Notes under the pieces: model-generated
What the model was told of the DNA's origin: nothing
Seen by the model: the letters and a program-made list of their open reading frames with translations, nothing else
The model's database searches: none
Shown here: positions 1 through 5,103 of the stretch, piece after piece
Layout of the letters: each line of letters opens with the position of its first letter
How positions within the stretch are numbered: position 1 is the first letter of the stretch
Source: an uncultured Eubacteriales bacterium
GTDB taxonomy: Bacteria > Bacillota > Clostridia > Lachnospirales > Lachnospiraceae
Assembly (NCBI GenBank): GCA_900544525.1
Contig: UQVN01000106.1
Span: forward strand, 1-10,362
Reading direction: 5' to 3'
Length of the DNA stretch: 10,362 nt
Position numbers and translations under genes: made by a program

Positions 1-12
1 CCTATTATTTTT

Positions 13-207
13 CTATTGTTTCTTTTTAGTTTTCTTCCTACAAGATTGCTTTTCTGTACATCGTGTACATATTCTTTGATGCGACATATTTATTAAATTT
101 ATTAAATTTCTCAAATTCGCTCTAACTACAACTTTTGTCTCCATGCCTAATGGCAAAAGCATGCCGATATCTTTACGAGGTATCCCTAGTTTTTCTAAAT
201 TTTGCAT
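13..207 (-). pseudogene. thyX: Remnant of flavin-dependent thymidylate synthase (thyX-like)
   Basis: This is a 64-codon fragment whose first ~48 residues look like the middle-to-C-terminal part of ThyX, the FAD/NADPH-dependent enzyme that methylates dUMP to dTMP. Visible matches are the GIPRxDIGMLLPLG stretch, a Thr-Lys-Val-Val-Val strand and the NLRNLIN...MSHQR segment, corresponding to the family pattern G-P-x-x-x-x-x-x-LP...T...N-x-R-x-L. Full ThyX is about 200-300 residues, so both the N-terminal FAD/RHR region and the C-terminal helix are absent. After MSHQRICTR the expected aromatic/EIR-type sequence is replaced by a Lys-rich tail and a stop, consistent with a frameshift. Upstream on its own strand the coding similarity ends near position 210, exactly where an unrelated duplicated segment starts. 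A 9-bp tandem duplication adds an extra Leu-Ile-Asn. It is almost certainly non-functional. The family call rests on motif recognition alone. Confidence 0.55.
92..109. repeat. 9-bp tandem duplication inside thyX remnant
   Basis: ATTAAATTT occurs twice head to tail (92-100 and 101-109). On the minus strand this inserts three extra codons (Leu-Ile-Asn) in the thyX-like reading frame, so that NLIN becomes NLINLIN. It looks like replication slippage in a gene no longer under selection. Confidence 0.7.
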
Positions 208-214
208 TCCTTTT

Positions 215-351
215 ACATTGCACCTATTTGTTCTTTGTTTATAAAAAAATGAAAAAAGTCGAAAATAAACAGAACAACTGTTTCATTTGGAATCTATGCC
301 GTAGTAAGTTATAGTATTAAAAAATACTCAGGAGAGATATCACTATGAACC
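215..351 (+). repeat. Diverged copy of the 9188-9323 junction (copy A)
   Basis: Aligned by eye, 215-351 matches 9188-9323 with about 18 substitutions and one single-base insertion, roughly 86% identity. The matched part covers the last ~18 codons of the CruF-like membrane protein (LFFVYKKMKKV-x-NK in both), the whole intergenic spacer with promoter, the AGGAGA ribosome binding site, and ATGAACC at the start of the esterase. In copy A the membrane protein stop TAG has become CAG. Similarity ends abruptly at about 214/215 on the left, where thyX-like sequence begins, and at about 351/352 on the right, just after the start codon. It is a fossil of a second membrane-protein/esterase locus, with both genes removed. 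Confidence 0.85.
287..315 (+). promoter_or_regulatory. Sigma-A-type promoter retained in copy A
   Basis: TTGGAA (287-292), a 17-bp spacer and TATAGT (310-315). The equivalent hexamers in copy B (9260-9288) are TTGCAA and TATAGT with the same spacing. Predicted transcription would start near 322 and run into the short reading frame at 345. Confidence 0.5.
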
Positions 352-395
352 TTACCATAAGGGAATGCAAAGGTTTTAATTCTTCTATTAGCTAA
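345..395 (+). pseudogene. Start codon of lost esterase copy running into a 16-codon ORF
   Basis: The ATG at 345 keeps the AGGAGA ribosome binding site of the esterase in copy B (9317), and the first seven bases of the gene (ATGAACC) are shared. From 352 the sequence is unrelated and the frame closes after 16 codons (MNLTIRECKGFNSSIS). This is best read as the stump of a deleted or interrupted esterase gene rather than a real small protein, although transcription and translation signals are intact. Confidence 0.45.
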
Positions 396-570
396 TGTTA
401 TTTGAGATTTATACCTTTCTGGATTTTCCTTAAAAGTATAAAAGGGCAATCTATATCTCGTTGCTTACAAGTGGCAAGCTAAAGGCGGAAAACGCCTTAG
501 AATGAGTGCAAAGAATAAACAATATACAGGTGTGTGCAAAAGAAATTGTGAATACTGAGATTATTCTCGT
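352..570. other. Gene-free stretch right of the copy A breakpoint
   Basis: I see no credible gene here. A small hairpin (AAGGCG, loop GAAAA, CGCCTT at 482-498) lies in the middle. One plus-strand frame from about 469 to 558 is open for about 30 codons and rich in Lys/Arg/Cys, but it has no start signal with a ribosome binding site. The sequence has the look of flanking DNA from a mobile cassette, but no inverted repeats or target duplication were recognised. Confidence 0.4.
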
Positions 571-620
571 ATAAGTCTAGGCAGTCTGCTTCTGAATAGG
601 AAGTAGGCTACTTATTTTTT
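571..620 (+). terminator. Long-stem intrinsic terminator
   Basis: The outer arms ATAAGT (571-576) and ACTTAT (610-615) pair perfectly. The inner arms CTGCTTC (586-592) and GAAGTAG (600-606) pair around a 7-nt loop with one G-U. A T run (615-620) follows directly. It would insulate the promoter at 646 from readthrough from the left. Confidence 0.7.
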
Positions 621-645
621 GAAAACACACAAGAATTTGCCGGAT

Positions 646-674
646 TTGACTTTTTAACTTTTCTGTGTTACACT
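646..674 (+). promoter_or_regulatory. Near-consensus sigma-A promoter of the structured leader
   Basis: TTGACT (646-651), a 17-bp spacer and TACACT (669-674). This is one of the strongest promoter matches in the window. The predicted start is near 681, giving a transcript with a ~270-nt structured leader before the acetyltransferase remnant and the reductase at 1205. Confidence 0.7.
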
Positions 675-707
675 CAAAAATATTTATGAGTAAAGGGAGG
701 TGGCTTG

Positions 708-725
708 ATGTCGTCTATTCGCTAA
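708..725 (+). CDS. Putative 5-codon leader peptide (MSSIR)
   Basis: GGGAGG (695-700) sits 7 nt before ATG (708), which opens a five-codon frame ending in TAA at 723-725. It lies ~27 nt downstream of the predicted transcription start and upstream of three hairpins. A tiny, strongly translated ORF followed by alternative hairpins and a terminator is the usual layout of ribosome-mediated attenuation of antibiotic-resistance genes. That function is inferred from the layout only. A second short frame (741-812, 23 codons, weak ribosome binding site) overlaps the first hairpin. Confidence 0.4.
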   Translation: MSSIR

Positions 726-757
726 TTATAGGGCAATAAAATGAACGAAAGAATTTC

Positions 758-794
758 GTCCTCATCATATTGTGATGGGTTTTGTATTTTTTTT
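758..794 (+). terminator. Leader hairpin 1 with T tract
   Basis: CATCA (762-766) and TGATG (773-777) pair around TATTG. Flanking C/G bases can extend the stem imperfectly, and a T-rich run (780-794) follows. It could act as an early attenuator in the leader transcript, though the stem is short. Confidence 0.4.
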
Positions 795-823
795 GCGAAT
801 AGCTTCATTTAGCCGGCTCTTTT

Positions 824-843
824 TAGGCGTTTTTATACGCCTA
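824..843 (+). promoter_or_regulatory. Leader hairpin 2
   Basis: TAGGCGT (824-830) and ACGCCTA (837-843) form a perfect 7-bp stem with the loop TTTTAT. No T run follows at once, so it is more likely a structural or antiterminator element of the leader than a terminator. Confidence 0.45.
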
Positions 844-908
844 TTGATTTGGTATGCCTTTTTGTAGCCATATTTACCTGTGCTAAAAGAATAAGCAAAA
901 TTACTATG

Positions 909-943
909 CAGATAACCTGTCCTTGAGGGGTATCTGTTTTTTT
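909..943 (+). terminator. Terminator at end of leader
   Basis: CAGATA (909-914) pairs with TATCTG (931-936), and CC/GG pairs extend the stem beyond one mismatch. Seven T residues (937-943) follow directly. Placed between a strong promoter plus short ORF and the downstream genes, it would act as an attenuator for the 953-1735 region. Confidence 0.65.
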
Positions 944-952
944 ATTGTCCTT

Positions 953-1202
953 TTCATTCAGACTGAAAATATTGGTATAGCGAGCTATTGCGTTTTATTT
1001 CAGAGAGGGTTTTTCGATACTATCAGAAGAACTTGATGAAGCTACTGGAGAAACGGAATATACCATGATTTGGCAAGGCAAGTTGAAAGAAAAGCTTGCG
1101 CTTGCTTTTCCTTATGACATTGATGGATATTGTGATGGCAAAAAGAGCTTTATAAAAGAATTAGAGCAAAAATCGACTTTTTCGAAACAGATGGAGGAAT
1201 AG
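953..1202 (+). pseudogene. Frameshifted C-terminal GNAT acetyltransferase fragment with unknown tail
   Basis: From 953 the plus strand reads FIQTENIG. After a shift at about 977-980 (with an in-frame TAG at 978-980) the next frame continues RAIAFYFREGF...SEELDEATGETEYTMIW. This is the typical C-terminal end of a GNAT N-acetyltransferase: the ENxG turn, the AIAFY helix that contacts acetyl-CoA, and the E-Y-x-M-x-W last strand. About 100 N-terminal residues of the domain are missing, cut off by the leader terminator at 937-943. The frame does not stop at the usual domain end but runs a further ~42 residues (Lys/Glu-rich, containing AFPYDIDGYCDGKKSF), a tail I cannot assign. It could come from another gene by recombination. 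The frame closes two bases before the ATG of the next gene. The remnant is unlikely to be functional. Confidence 0.6.
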
Positions 1203-1204
1203 AA

Positions 1205-1735
1205 ATGAGAAAAGCTGTTTTATTTATTGCAATGAGTCTTGACGGCTATATTGCAGACAATAATGGTGGTGTTGAATGGTTAAACGGGCAAGGTAATGAC
1301 AATGAAAATATCGATACTTATTCCGAGTTTGTAAAAGATATTGATACGATTTTGATGGGCTGGAATACATATCATCAGGTTGTAACAGAACTTTCTCCGA
1401 CAGAATGGGTGTATGACGATTTCACTACTTATGTGATTACGCACAACAAGAATAAGTCCACTGAAAAAATCCACTTTACCGACGAAAATCCTACGCAGCT
1501 GTTAAAAGAGCTAAAGGCAAACGATGGTAAAGATATCTGGATTTGCGGCGGTGCTAATCTCGTTAGTCAGTTAATGCGTGCAGAACTGATTGATAAATAT
1601 TATATTTCTGTTATTCCAACCCTTTTAGGAAAAGGAATTCGTTTATTTGAAGAACTTGAAAATGAGCAAAAATTGTTTTTGATAAAGACAAATAATTACA
1701 ATGGAATCGTGGAGCTAATATATGAACATAGATAA
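1205..1735 (+). CDS. DHFR-fold / RibD C-terminal family reductase
   Basis: This is a complete 176-residue protein of the RibD_C/dihydrofolate-reductase-like superfamily, cytosolic and NADPH-binding by family. Visible signatures are the N-terminal strand with SLDGYIAD (11-18), the TILMGWNTYHQV segment (~48-59) that replaces the DHFR MGRxTxE motif, the WICGGANLVSQLM nucleotide-binding loop (~112-124) and the YYISVIPTLLGKGIRLF strand (~132-148). Length fits stand-alone members such as YwjB/YyaP (about 170-190 aa). True folate reduction is not established for most of these proteins and the substrate is unknown. GGAGG (1193-1197) lies 7 nt before the ATG. The nearest promoter is at 646-674, so expression may depend on the attenuator-like leader. 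No clear terminator follows. Confidence 0.85.
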   Translation: MRKAVLFIAMSLDGYIADNNGGVEWLNGQGNDNENIDTYSEFVKDIDTILMGWNTYHQVVTELSPTEWVYDDFTTYVITHNKNKSTEKIHFTDENPTQLLKELKANDGKDIWICGGANLVSQLMRAELIDKYYISVIPTLLGKGIRLFEELENEQKLFLIKTNNYNGIVELIYEHR

Positions 1736-1943
1736 TTTTGCTTTAATAGTTTTGAAACAGATGAAAGTTACACTTGTATACCGCAAATAAGAAAGTGAGA
1801 TTATAAACAAGGTTTTGTAAGAAGTTCTTTGCCTTGCTCACGATACTGCAGAACAGATGTGAAAACCAGTTACCCACAACCCTCTAAAGAGTATGGAATT
1901 TTAGGGTAATCAAGAGAAATAAAGGGAATGAATGCCATGAAAG
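1736..1943. other. Intergenic stretch between convergent genes
   Basis: I see no supported gene. TTACCC (1870-1875) and GGGTAA (1904-1909) form an inverted repeat around a partly complementary interior, but no T run follows, so it is not a clear terminator. A short plus-strand ORF starting at 1929 (18 codons) runs into the end of the regulator gene and has only a weak AAAGGGA ribosome binding site. Confidence 0.4.
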
Positions 1944-2306
1944 CTAATCTAAATTTGACTCCCCCCATTTTGATATTTCTACAAATATAGGAATCAGTTC
2001 TTTTCCTTTTTTTGTTAATGAATATTCAACATGTGGTGGAATTTCATTAAATTGCTCCCGATAAATAATTCCTAGCTTTTCCAAATCTCGAAGTGTGGAA
2101 GTTAGCATAGAGTTAGTAATTGCTGGAACTGCCTTTTTTAATTCCCCAAAGCGCAAAGAATCTTGTTTACATAACTCGAAGATGATATGTGTTCTCCATT
2201 TTCCGTTTAATATATTTAGTGTACGATGTACAGGACATTGTTCGTCAATAACTTCTGTTGATAAAACTTTTTTCAAATATTGCTCTGCGTTTAAATCTGC
2301 TTTCAT
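1944..2306 (-). CDS. HxlR-family transcriptional regulator
   Basis: A 120-residue MarR-like winged-helix regulator of the HxlR/YodB type. The family core is clear: CPVHRTLNILNGKW (24-37), the recognition helix region RFGELKKAVPAITNSMLTSTLRDLEKLGII (52-81), and the wing PHVEYSLTKKG (91-101). Cys24 corresponds to the conserved N-terminal Cys that senses quinones, aldehydes or diamide in YodB, CatR and HypR, so redox or electrophile sensing is plausible but not shown. I chose the ATG at 2306 because GGAGG (2315-2319 on this strand) is 8 nt upstream. In-frame ATGs at 2321 and 2336 lack a ribosome binding site and fall in the promoter/operator. It is divergent from the nitroreductase, the usual arrangement for an HxlR repressor and its target. 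Confidence 0.9.
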   Translation of the reverse strand: MKADLNAEQYLKKVLSTEVIDEQCPVHRTLNILNGKWRTHIIFELCKQDSLRFGELKKAVPAITNSMLTSTLRDLEKLGIIYREQFNEIPPHVEYSLTKKGKELIPIFVEISKWGESNLD

Positions 2307-2320
2307 AAGAACATCCTCCA

Positions 2321-2342
2321 TTAGTATGATTGACACTACTAA
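2321..2342. promoter_or_regulatory. Inverted repeat, candidate HxlR operator 1
   Basis: TTAGTA (2321-2326), 10 nt, TACTAA (2337-2342): perfect arms. It covers the predicted -10 box and spacer of the regulator's own promoter, which fits autorepression. The half-site TACTAA recurs at 2396-2401. Confidence 0.5.
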
Positions 2343-2352
2343 GTCGCTTCAA
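2323..2352 (-). promoter_or_regulatory. Candidate promoter of the HxlR gene
   Basis: Read on the minus strand: TTGAAG (2352-2347), an 18-bp spacer and CATACT (2328-2323). The implied start near 2315 gives only a very short leader before the ribosome binding site, so this is tentative. Confidence 0.35.
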
Positions 2353-2362
2353 TCTGCGTACT

Positions 2363-2381
2363 TGTATGCCTTTTTCATACA
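2363..2381. promoter_or_regulatory. Inverted repeat, candidate HxlR operator 2
   Basis: TGTATG (2363-2368), a 7-nt spacer, CATACA (2376-2381): a perfect palindrome. It occupies the -35 to -10 interval of the nitroreductase promoter, so a bound dimer would block polymerase. Confidence 0.5.
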
Positions 2382-2387
2382 TGGTAT

Positions 2388-2406
2388 TATAATGCTACTA
2401 ATTAGT
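2388..2406 (+). promoter_or_regulatory. Nitroreductase -10 box with overlapping palindrome
   Basis: A consensus -10 TATAAT (2388-2393) is followed by the perfect 10-bp palindrome ACTAATTAGT (2397-2406) at the expected transcription start. There is no good -35 hexamer at 17 bp (TATGCC), which suggests a promoter dominated by regulator control. Confidence 0.45.
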
Positions 2407-2423
2407 CAAGGAGGAAATTTTAT

Positions 2424-2957
2424 ATGGAAACACAGGTTATACTTTTAAAAAGACAATCTTGTAGGGCATTTACTAAAAAGCAAATTTCAGATGAAGAATT
2501 GAACATTCTTTTACAAGCAGCAAATTCTGCTCCTGTATCTATGGGAAATTATGATGATGTGGAACTTTGCATTATTCAAAATAAAGAAATGATTGCTGAA
2601 ATTGAGCAAACAGTAGCTTCAGTTATGCCAGCTATGGGAGAACATCCAGCTTATGAAGCGCCTACGATTATTTTAATTAATGGTAAAAAAGAAAATGCGG
2701 AACAAGCACCTCTTGCTTGGTGCAATGCTTCTTGTATCGCAGAGAACATTATGCTTAGTGCTACGGATTTAGGATTAGGAAGTGTATATTTATATGCTGT
2801 GCCTTTTGTATTAAGTCAAGTTAGTAGCATTTATGAAAAATTATCGATAAGAGATGGCTTCTTCCCTGTTGTTGCTGTTGCTATCGGAAACCCACAGCAA
2901 GAAATGAATATAAGAGAAACCAGCACAGACAAAATCAACAAGAAAATCTTTTTATAA
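2424..2957 (+). CDS. Nitroreductase-family flavoprotein
   Basis: A 177-residue protein of the FMN-dependent nitroreductase fold. The N-terminal phosphate-binding stretch KRQSCRAFTKKQIS (9-22) matches the family R-x-S-x-R-x-F motif. It is followed by the helix ELNILLQAANSAPVSMGN (25-42) and, near residues 113-127, TDLGLGSVYLYAVP, the usual C-terminal FMN-contact region. Family members reduce nitro groups, quinones or flavins with NAD(P)H as cytosolic dimers. The substrate here is unknown. AAGGAGG (2408-2414) precedes the ATG by 9 nt. It is the first gene of a two-gene unit with the SDR-like gene 20 bp downstream, divergent from the HxlR regulator, and is likely induced when that repressor is inactivated by electrophiles. 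At 177 aa it is on the short side for the family but appears complete. Confidence 0.88.
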   Translation: METQVILLKRQSCRAFTKKQISDEELNILLQAANSAPVSMGNYDDVELCIIQNKEMIAEIEQTVASVMPAMGEHPAYEAPTIILINGKKENAEQAPLAWCNASCIAENIMLSATDLGLGSVYLYAVPFVLSQVSSIYEKLSIRDGFFPVVAVAIGNPQQEMNIRETSTDKINKKIFL

Positions 2958-2977
2958 GAAAGAACGGAGATACAAAA

Positions 2978-3562
2978 ATGAATCCAAGTAAAAGTTTAAA
3001 TGTAGTTGTCTTAGGCGGTAACGGATATATCGGAAGTACAATTATCGAAAAATGGTTGAAAAGAGATCAGCAAGTAGAATTTTTTTCTATTTCACGTTCA
3101 GGGAAAGGGCGATTATCCCATTCCAATATTCACTATTTAAAAGCCGACGCAACTAAACTAGAACAAGTCCAAGCTGTTCTCCCAGAGCGGGTAGATTATA
3201 TTGTTGATTGTGTTGGAGTTTATACCAAAGACGAAGAACAACTCAGAAAATATAATTTTTTGCCTGCACAAGTGATGTTAGAAATTGCAAAGGCAAAATC
3301 AGTAAAAGGATTAGGATATATTGGAGGTGTTATGGGACCGAAAGAATTTGTCAATAGCAAGTCTTCTGTAATTGATATGCTCCAACATAGCAATTACAAA
3401 TTGGCTTATGTTGAACCTACTCTTGTTTATGGAAATGGGCGCAAAGACTCTTTATCCAAAATGGTACCTTTATTAAAATTTATAGGAATTTTTTCAAGAA
3501 AAATGAAGCCAGTGGAAGTCAATGACTTAGCAGATGAATTGATTTCAAAGTTATTAAAATAA
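2978..3562 (+). CDS. NAD(P)-binding epimerase/reductase-like protein (atypical SDR)
   Basis: A 194-residue Rossmann-fold protein. VVVLGGNGYIGSTII (9-23) contains the G-G-x-G-x-x-G dinucleotide loop of extended or atypical SDRs. KADATKLEQVQAVL (~55-68) and the YIVDCVGVY strand (~74-82) fit the usual second half of the cofactor domain. The C-terminal half has YVEPTLVYGNGRKDS, typical of NAD-dependent epimerase/NmrA-like proteins. No clear catalytic YxxxK is visible and the protein is much shorter than sugar epimerases (~300 aa), so it may be an NAD(P)H oxidoreductase or a redox sensor. GGAGA (2966-2970) lies 7 nt before the ATG. It is co-transcribed with the nitroreductase and followed by a strong terminator. 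Confidence 0.82.
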   Translation: MNPSKSLNVVVLGGNGYIGSTIIEKWLKRDQQVEFFSISRSGKGRLSHSNIHYLKADATKLEQVQAVLPERVDYIVDCVGVYTKDEEQLRKYNFLPAQVMLEIAKAKSVKGLGYIGGVMGPKEFVNSKSSVIDMLQHSNYKLAYVEPTLVYGNGRKDSLSKMVPLLKFIGIFSRKMKPVEVNDLADELISKLLK

Positions 3563-3589
3563 GCCAACAACTAAATGCACTACTAATTT

Positions 3590-3626
3590 AGCCCGTACAA
3601 ACGATATGTTTTGTAGGGGCTTTTTT
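3590..3626 (+). terminator. Intrinsic terminator of the redox module
   Basis: AGCCC (3590-3594) pairs with GGGCT (3617-3621), and TACAAA pairs with TTTGTA inside one mismatch, around a short loop. A six-T run ends the structure (3621-3626). It closes the nitroreductase/SDR transcript. Confidence 0.85.
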
Positions 3627-4035
3627 CATAAGAACTCTCTTTTCTGTTGTTTCCACAAAAAAGGGATAAACGGGAATATCATTCGATGCTAGTTTTCATA
3701 ATTCTATTTTCTCCTCCATAGGTACCGAACAAATTTTCTATCCCCAACTTTATAAATCATTCTATCAACAAGTTCTTCATAATTTATTCTTCTATTTATT
3801 GTTCCCCTCTATAAACCAAGCTCTTACACACCCTTGTATTCCCAGAAATGATATTTTTATTTTTCTACATAGACCGTCTGTCTATCTGAATATTATCTAT
3901 ACAAAGCGCTCCTTTTATTTCAAATTCATTTATACCTTATTTCCTTTCTACCCAATCCCATGCAAATTTAAAATATTTTTAAGTTCATTTAAAGTAGCCA
4001 TGTTAAACTGTATACACTTTAGGAGGTGGAAATCC
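3627..4035. other. 409-bp intergenic region before the envelope operon
   Basis: No intact gene is supported. The plus strand is open from about 3799 into the glycosyltransferase, but the sequence before 4036 is low-complexity, lacks a start with a ribosome binding site and does not resemble the enzyme. On the minus strand 3704-3808 is a 34-codon open stretch (ending LWRRK, with YEELVDRMIYKVGDRKFV) that looks protein-like and may be a decayed gene. Another minus-strand stub begins at ATG 4001 and stops after 17 codons. A TetR-type palindrome lies at 3869-3885. I could not place a confident promoter for the operon: TATACA (4011-4016) is too close to the ribosome binding site. Confidence 0.45.
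3869..3885. promoter_or_regulatory. TetR-type palindrome without adjacent regulator
   Basis: ATAGAC (3869-3874), CGTCT, GTCTAT (3880-3885): a perfect 6-bp inverted repeat with a 5-bp spacer. It resembles the ATAGAC-type operators of TetR-family repressors such as LmrA/YxaF. On the minus strand TTGAAA and TATAGA-like boxes lie just upstream, so it may once have controlled a minus-strand gene now lost. Control of the plus-strand envelope operon is the alternative. Confidence 0.45.
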
Positions 4036-5088
4036 ATGCGATATTTAGTAATACCCGCATATGAACCAGATGAAAAATTGTTAAAATTATTAAGAGATTT
4101 ACAATCATATAAATCTCTTACGATTCTTGTCGTAAATGATGGAAGCGCGTCTTCTTATAATCCTATTTTCGAAGCTGCTAGTCAGTTTAGTACGGTATTA
4201 TGCCATAAACAAAATTATGGAAAAGGTAGAGCATTAAAAACCGCTTTTTCGTATATCACAAACATAAAAAACACACTTGGAGAAGGAATCGTAATCACTG
4301 CCGATTCTGATGGACAACACACTCCCCTTGATATTTTTAAAGTAGGCAAAGCCTGTGAAGACAATCCAAATACTTTGATCACGGGAGAACGCTATTTTAC
4401 GGGAAACGTTCCATTTCGAAGTCGGTTTGGAAATACAATAACAAAATACGTATTTTCCTTTTCTACTGGTCTATCATTAAAGGATACCCAATGTGGACTT
4501 CGAGCATTTTCAACAGAGCTTTTGCCATTTTTATGTTCCATAAAAGGAGAACGATATGAATATGAGATGAATGTTCTTCTTGAAGGAGCAAAGAAAATTC
4601 CGATTAAAGGGGTTCCGATTGAAACCGTTTATATTGATGGGAATCGTTCTTCTCATTTTCATCCATTGAAAGATGCCATAAAAATTTACAAAGAAATTTT
4701 CAAATTTGCTATGTCTTCTATGATTGGATTTTGTGTGGACTATATTGGATATGCCCTTTTAATTTTCTTATTAGCTCCCATTCCACCAGAAGTCCGGCTT
4801 ATTATAGCCAACGTAATAGCAAGACTATGCAGTGCCACGGTCAATTATTGCTTAAATAAAAAATTTGTTTTTAAAGATAACCAGAGTGTTTTTACAACAG
4901 GCAGTAAATATGCTCTTTTAGCTTGTAGTATTTTAGTGTTAAACACTTGCATCATTCTTTTATTGAATCAACTCGGTATTGGCAATTTATATTTTGCTAA
5001 ACTTGTTGCGGAATTACTATTATTCCTCTTAAGCTGGAGCATTCAAAAACACTTTATCTTTCTAAAACAGCATTCCAATCAATCTTAG
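4036..5088 (+). CDS. GT2 glycosyltransferase fused to GtrA-like membrane domain
   Basis: A 350-residue two-domain protein. Residues 1-215 are a family 2 glycosyltransferase: IPAYEPDEKL (6-15), VVNDGSA (32-38), the KGRALKTAF helix, and the metal-binding DSDGQH (90-95), which matches dolichyl/undecaprenyl-phosphate glycosyltransferases. Residues ~222-345 are a GtrA-type domain with about four hydrophobic helices. GtrA proteins are proposed to flip undecaprenyl-phosphate-linked sugars, so the fusion couples synthesis and flipping of a lipid-linked sugar at the inner face of the membrane. This is family knowledge; the sugar is unknown. The ATG at 4036 has AGGAGG (4021-4026) 9 nt upstream. The open frame extends 79 codons further back but without family sequence. 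The stop is 15 nt from the next start. Confidence 0.9.
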   Translation: MRYLVIPAYEPDEKLLKLLRDLQSYKSLTILVVNDGSASSYNPIFEAASQFSTVLCHKQNYGKGRALKTAFSYITNIKNTLGEGIVITADSDGQHTPLDIFKVGKACEDNPNTLITGERYFTGNVPFRSRFGNTITKYVFSFSTGLSLKDTQCGLRAFSTELLPFLCSIKGERYEYEMNVLLEGAKKIPIKGVPIETVYIDGNRSSHFHPLKDAIKIYKEIFKFAMSSMIGFCVDYIGYALLIFLLAPIPPEVRLIIANVIARLCSATVNYCLNKKFVFKDNQSVFTTGSKYALLACSILVLNTCIILLLNQLGIGNLYFAKLVAELLLFLLSWSIQKHFIFLKQHSNQS

Positions 5089-5103
5089 AGGAGGCTTTAT
5101 CCT

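Noticed and set aside
1870..1909. TTACCC/GGGTAA inverted repeat as a transposon end or terminator
   Set aside because: There is no T run, no partner copy elsewhere in the window and no target-site duplication visible.
2095..2448. Plus-strand open frame of 117 codons across the HxlR gene
   Set aside because: It overlaps the HxlR gene and its promoter region in antisense. The HxlR protein has clear family motifs and this frame has none.
3799..4035. 79-codon N-terminal extension of the glycosyltransferase
   Set aside because: AGGAGG 9 nt before the ATG at 4036, together with the canonical GT2 start MRYLVIPAY, marks the real start. The extension is low-complexity and contains the TetR-type palindrome.
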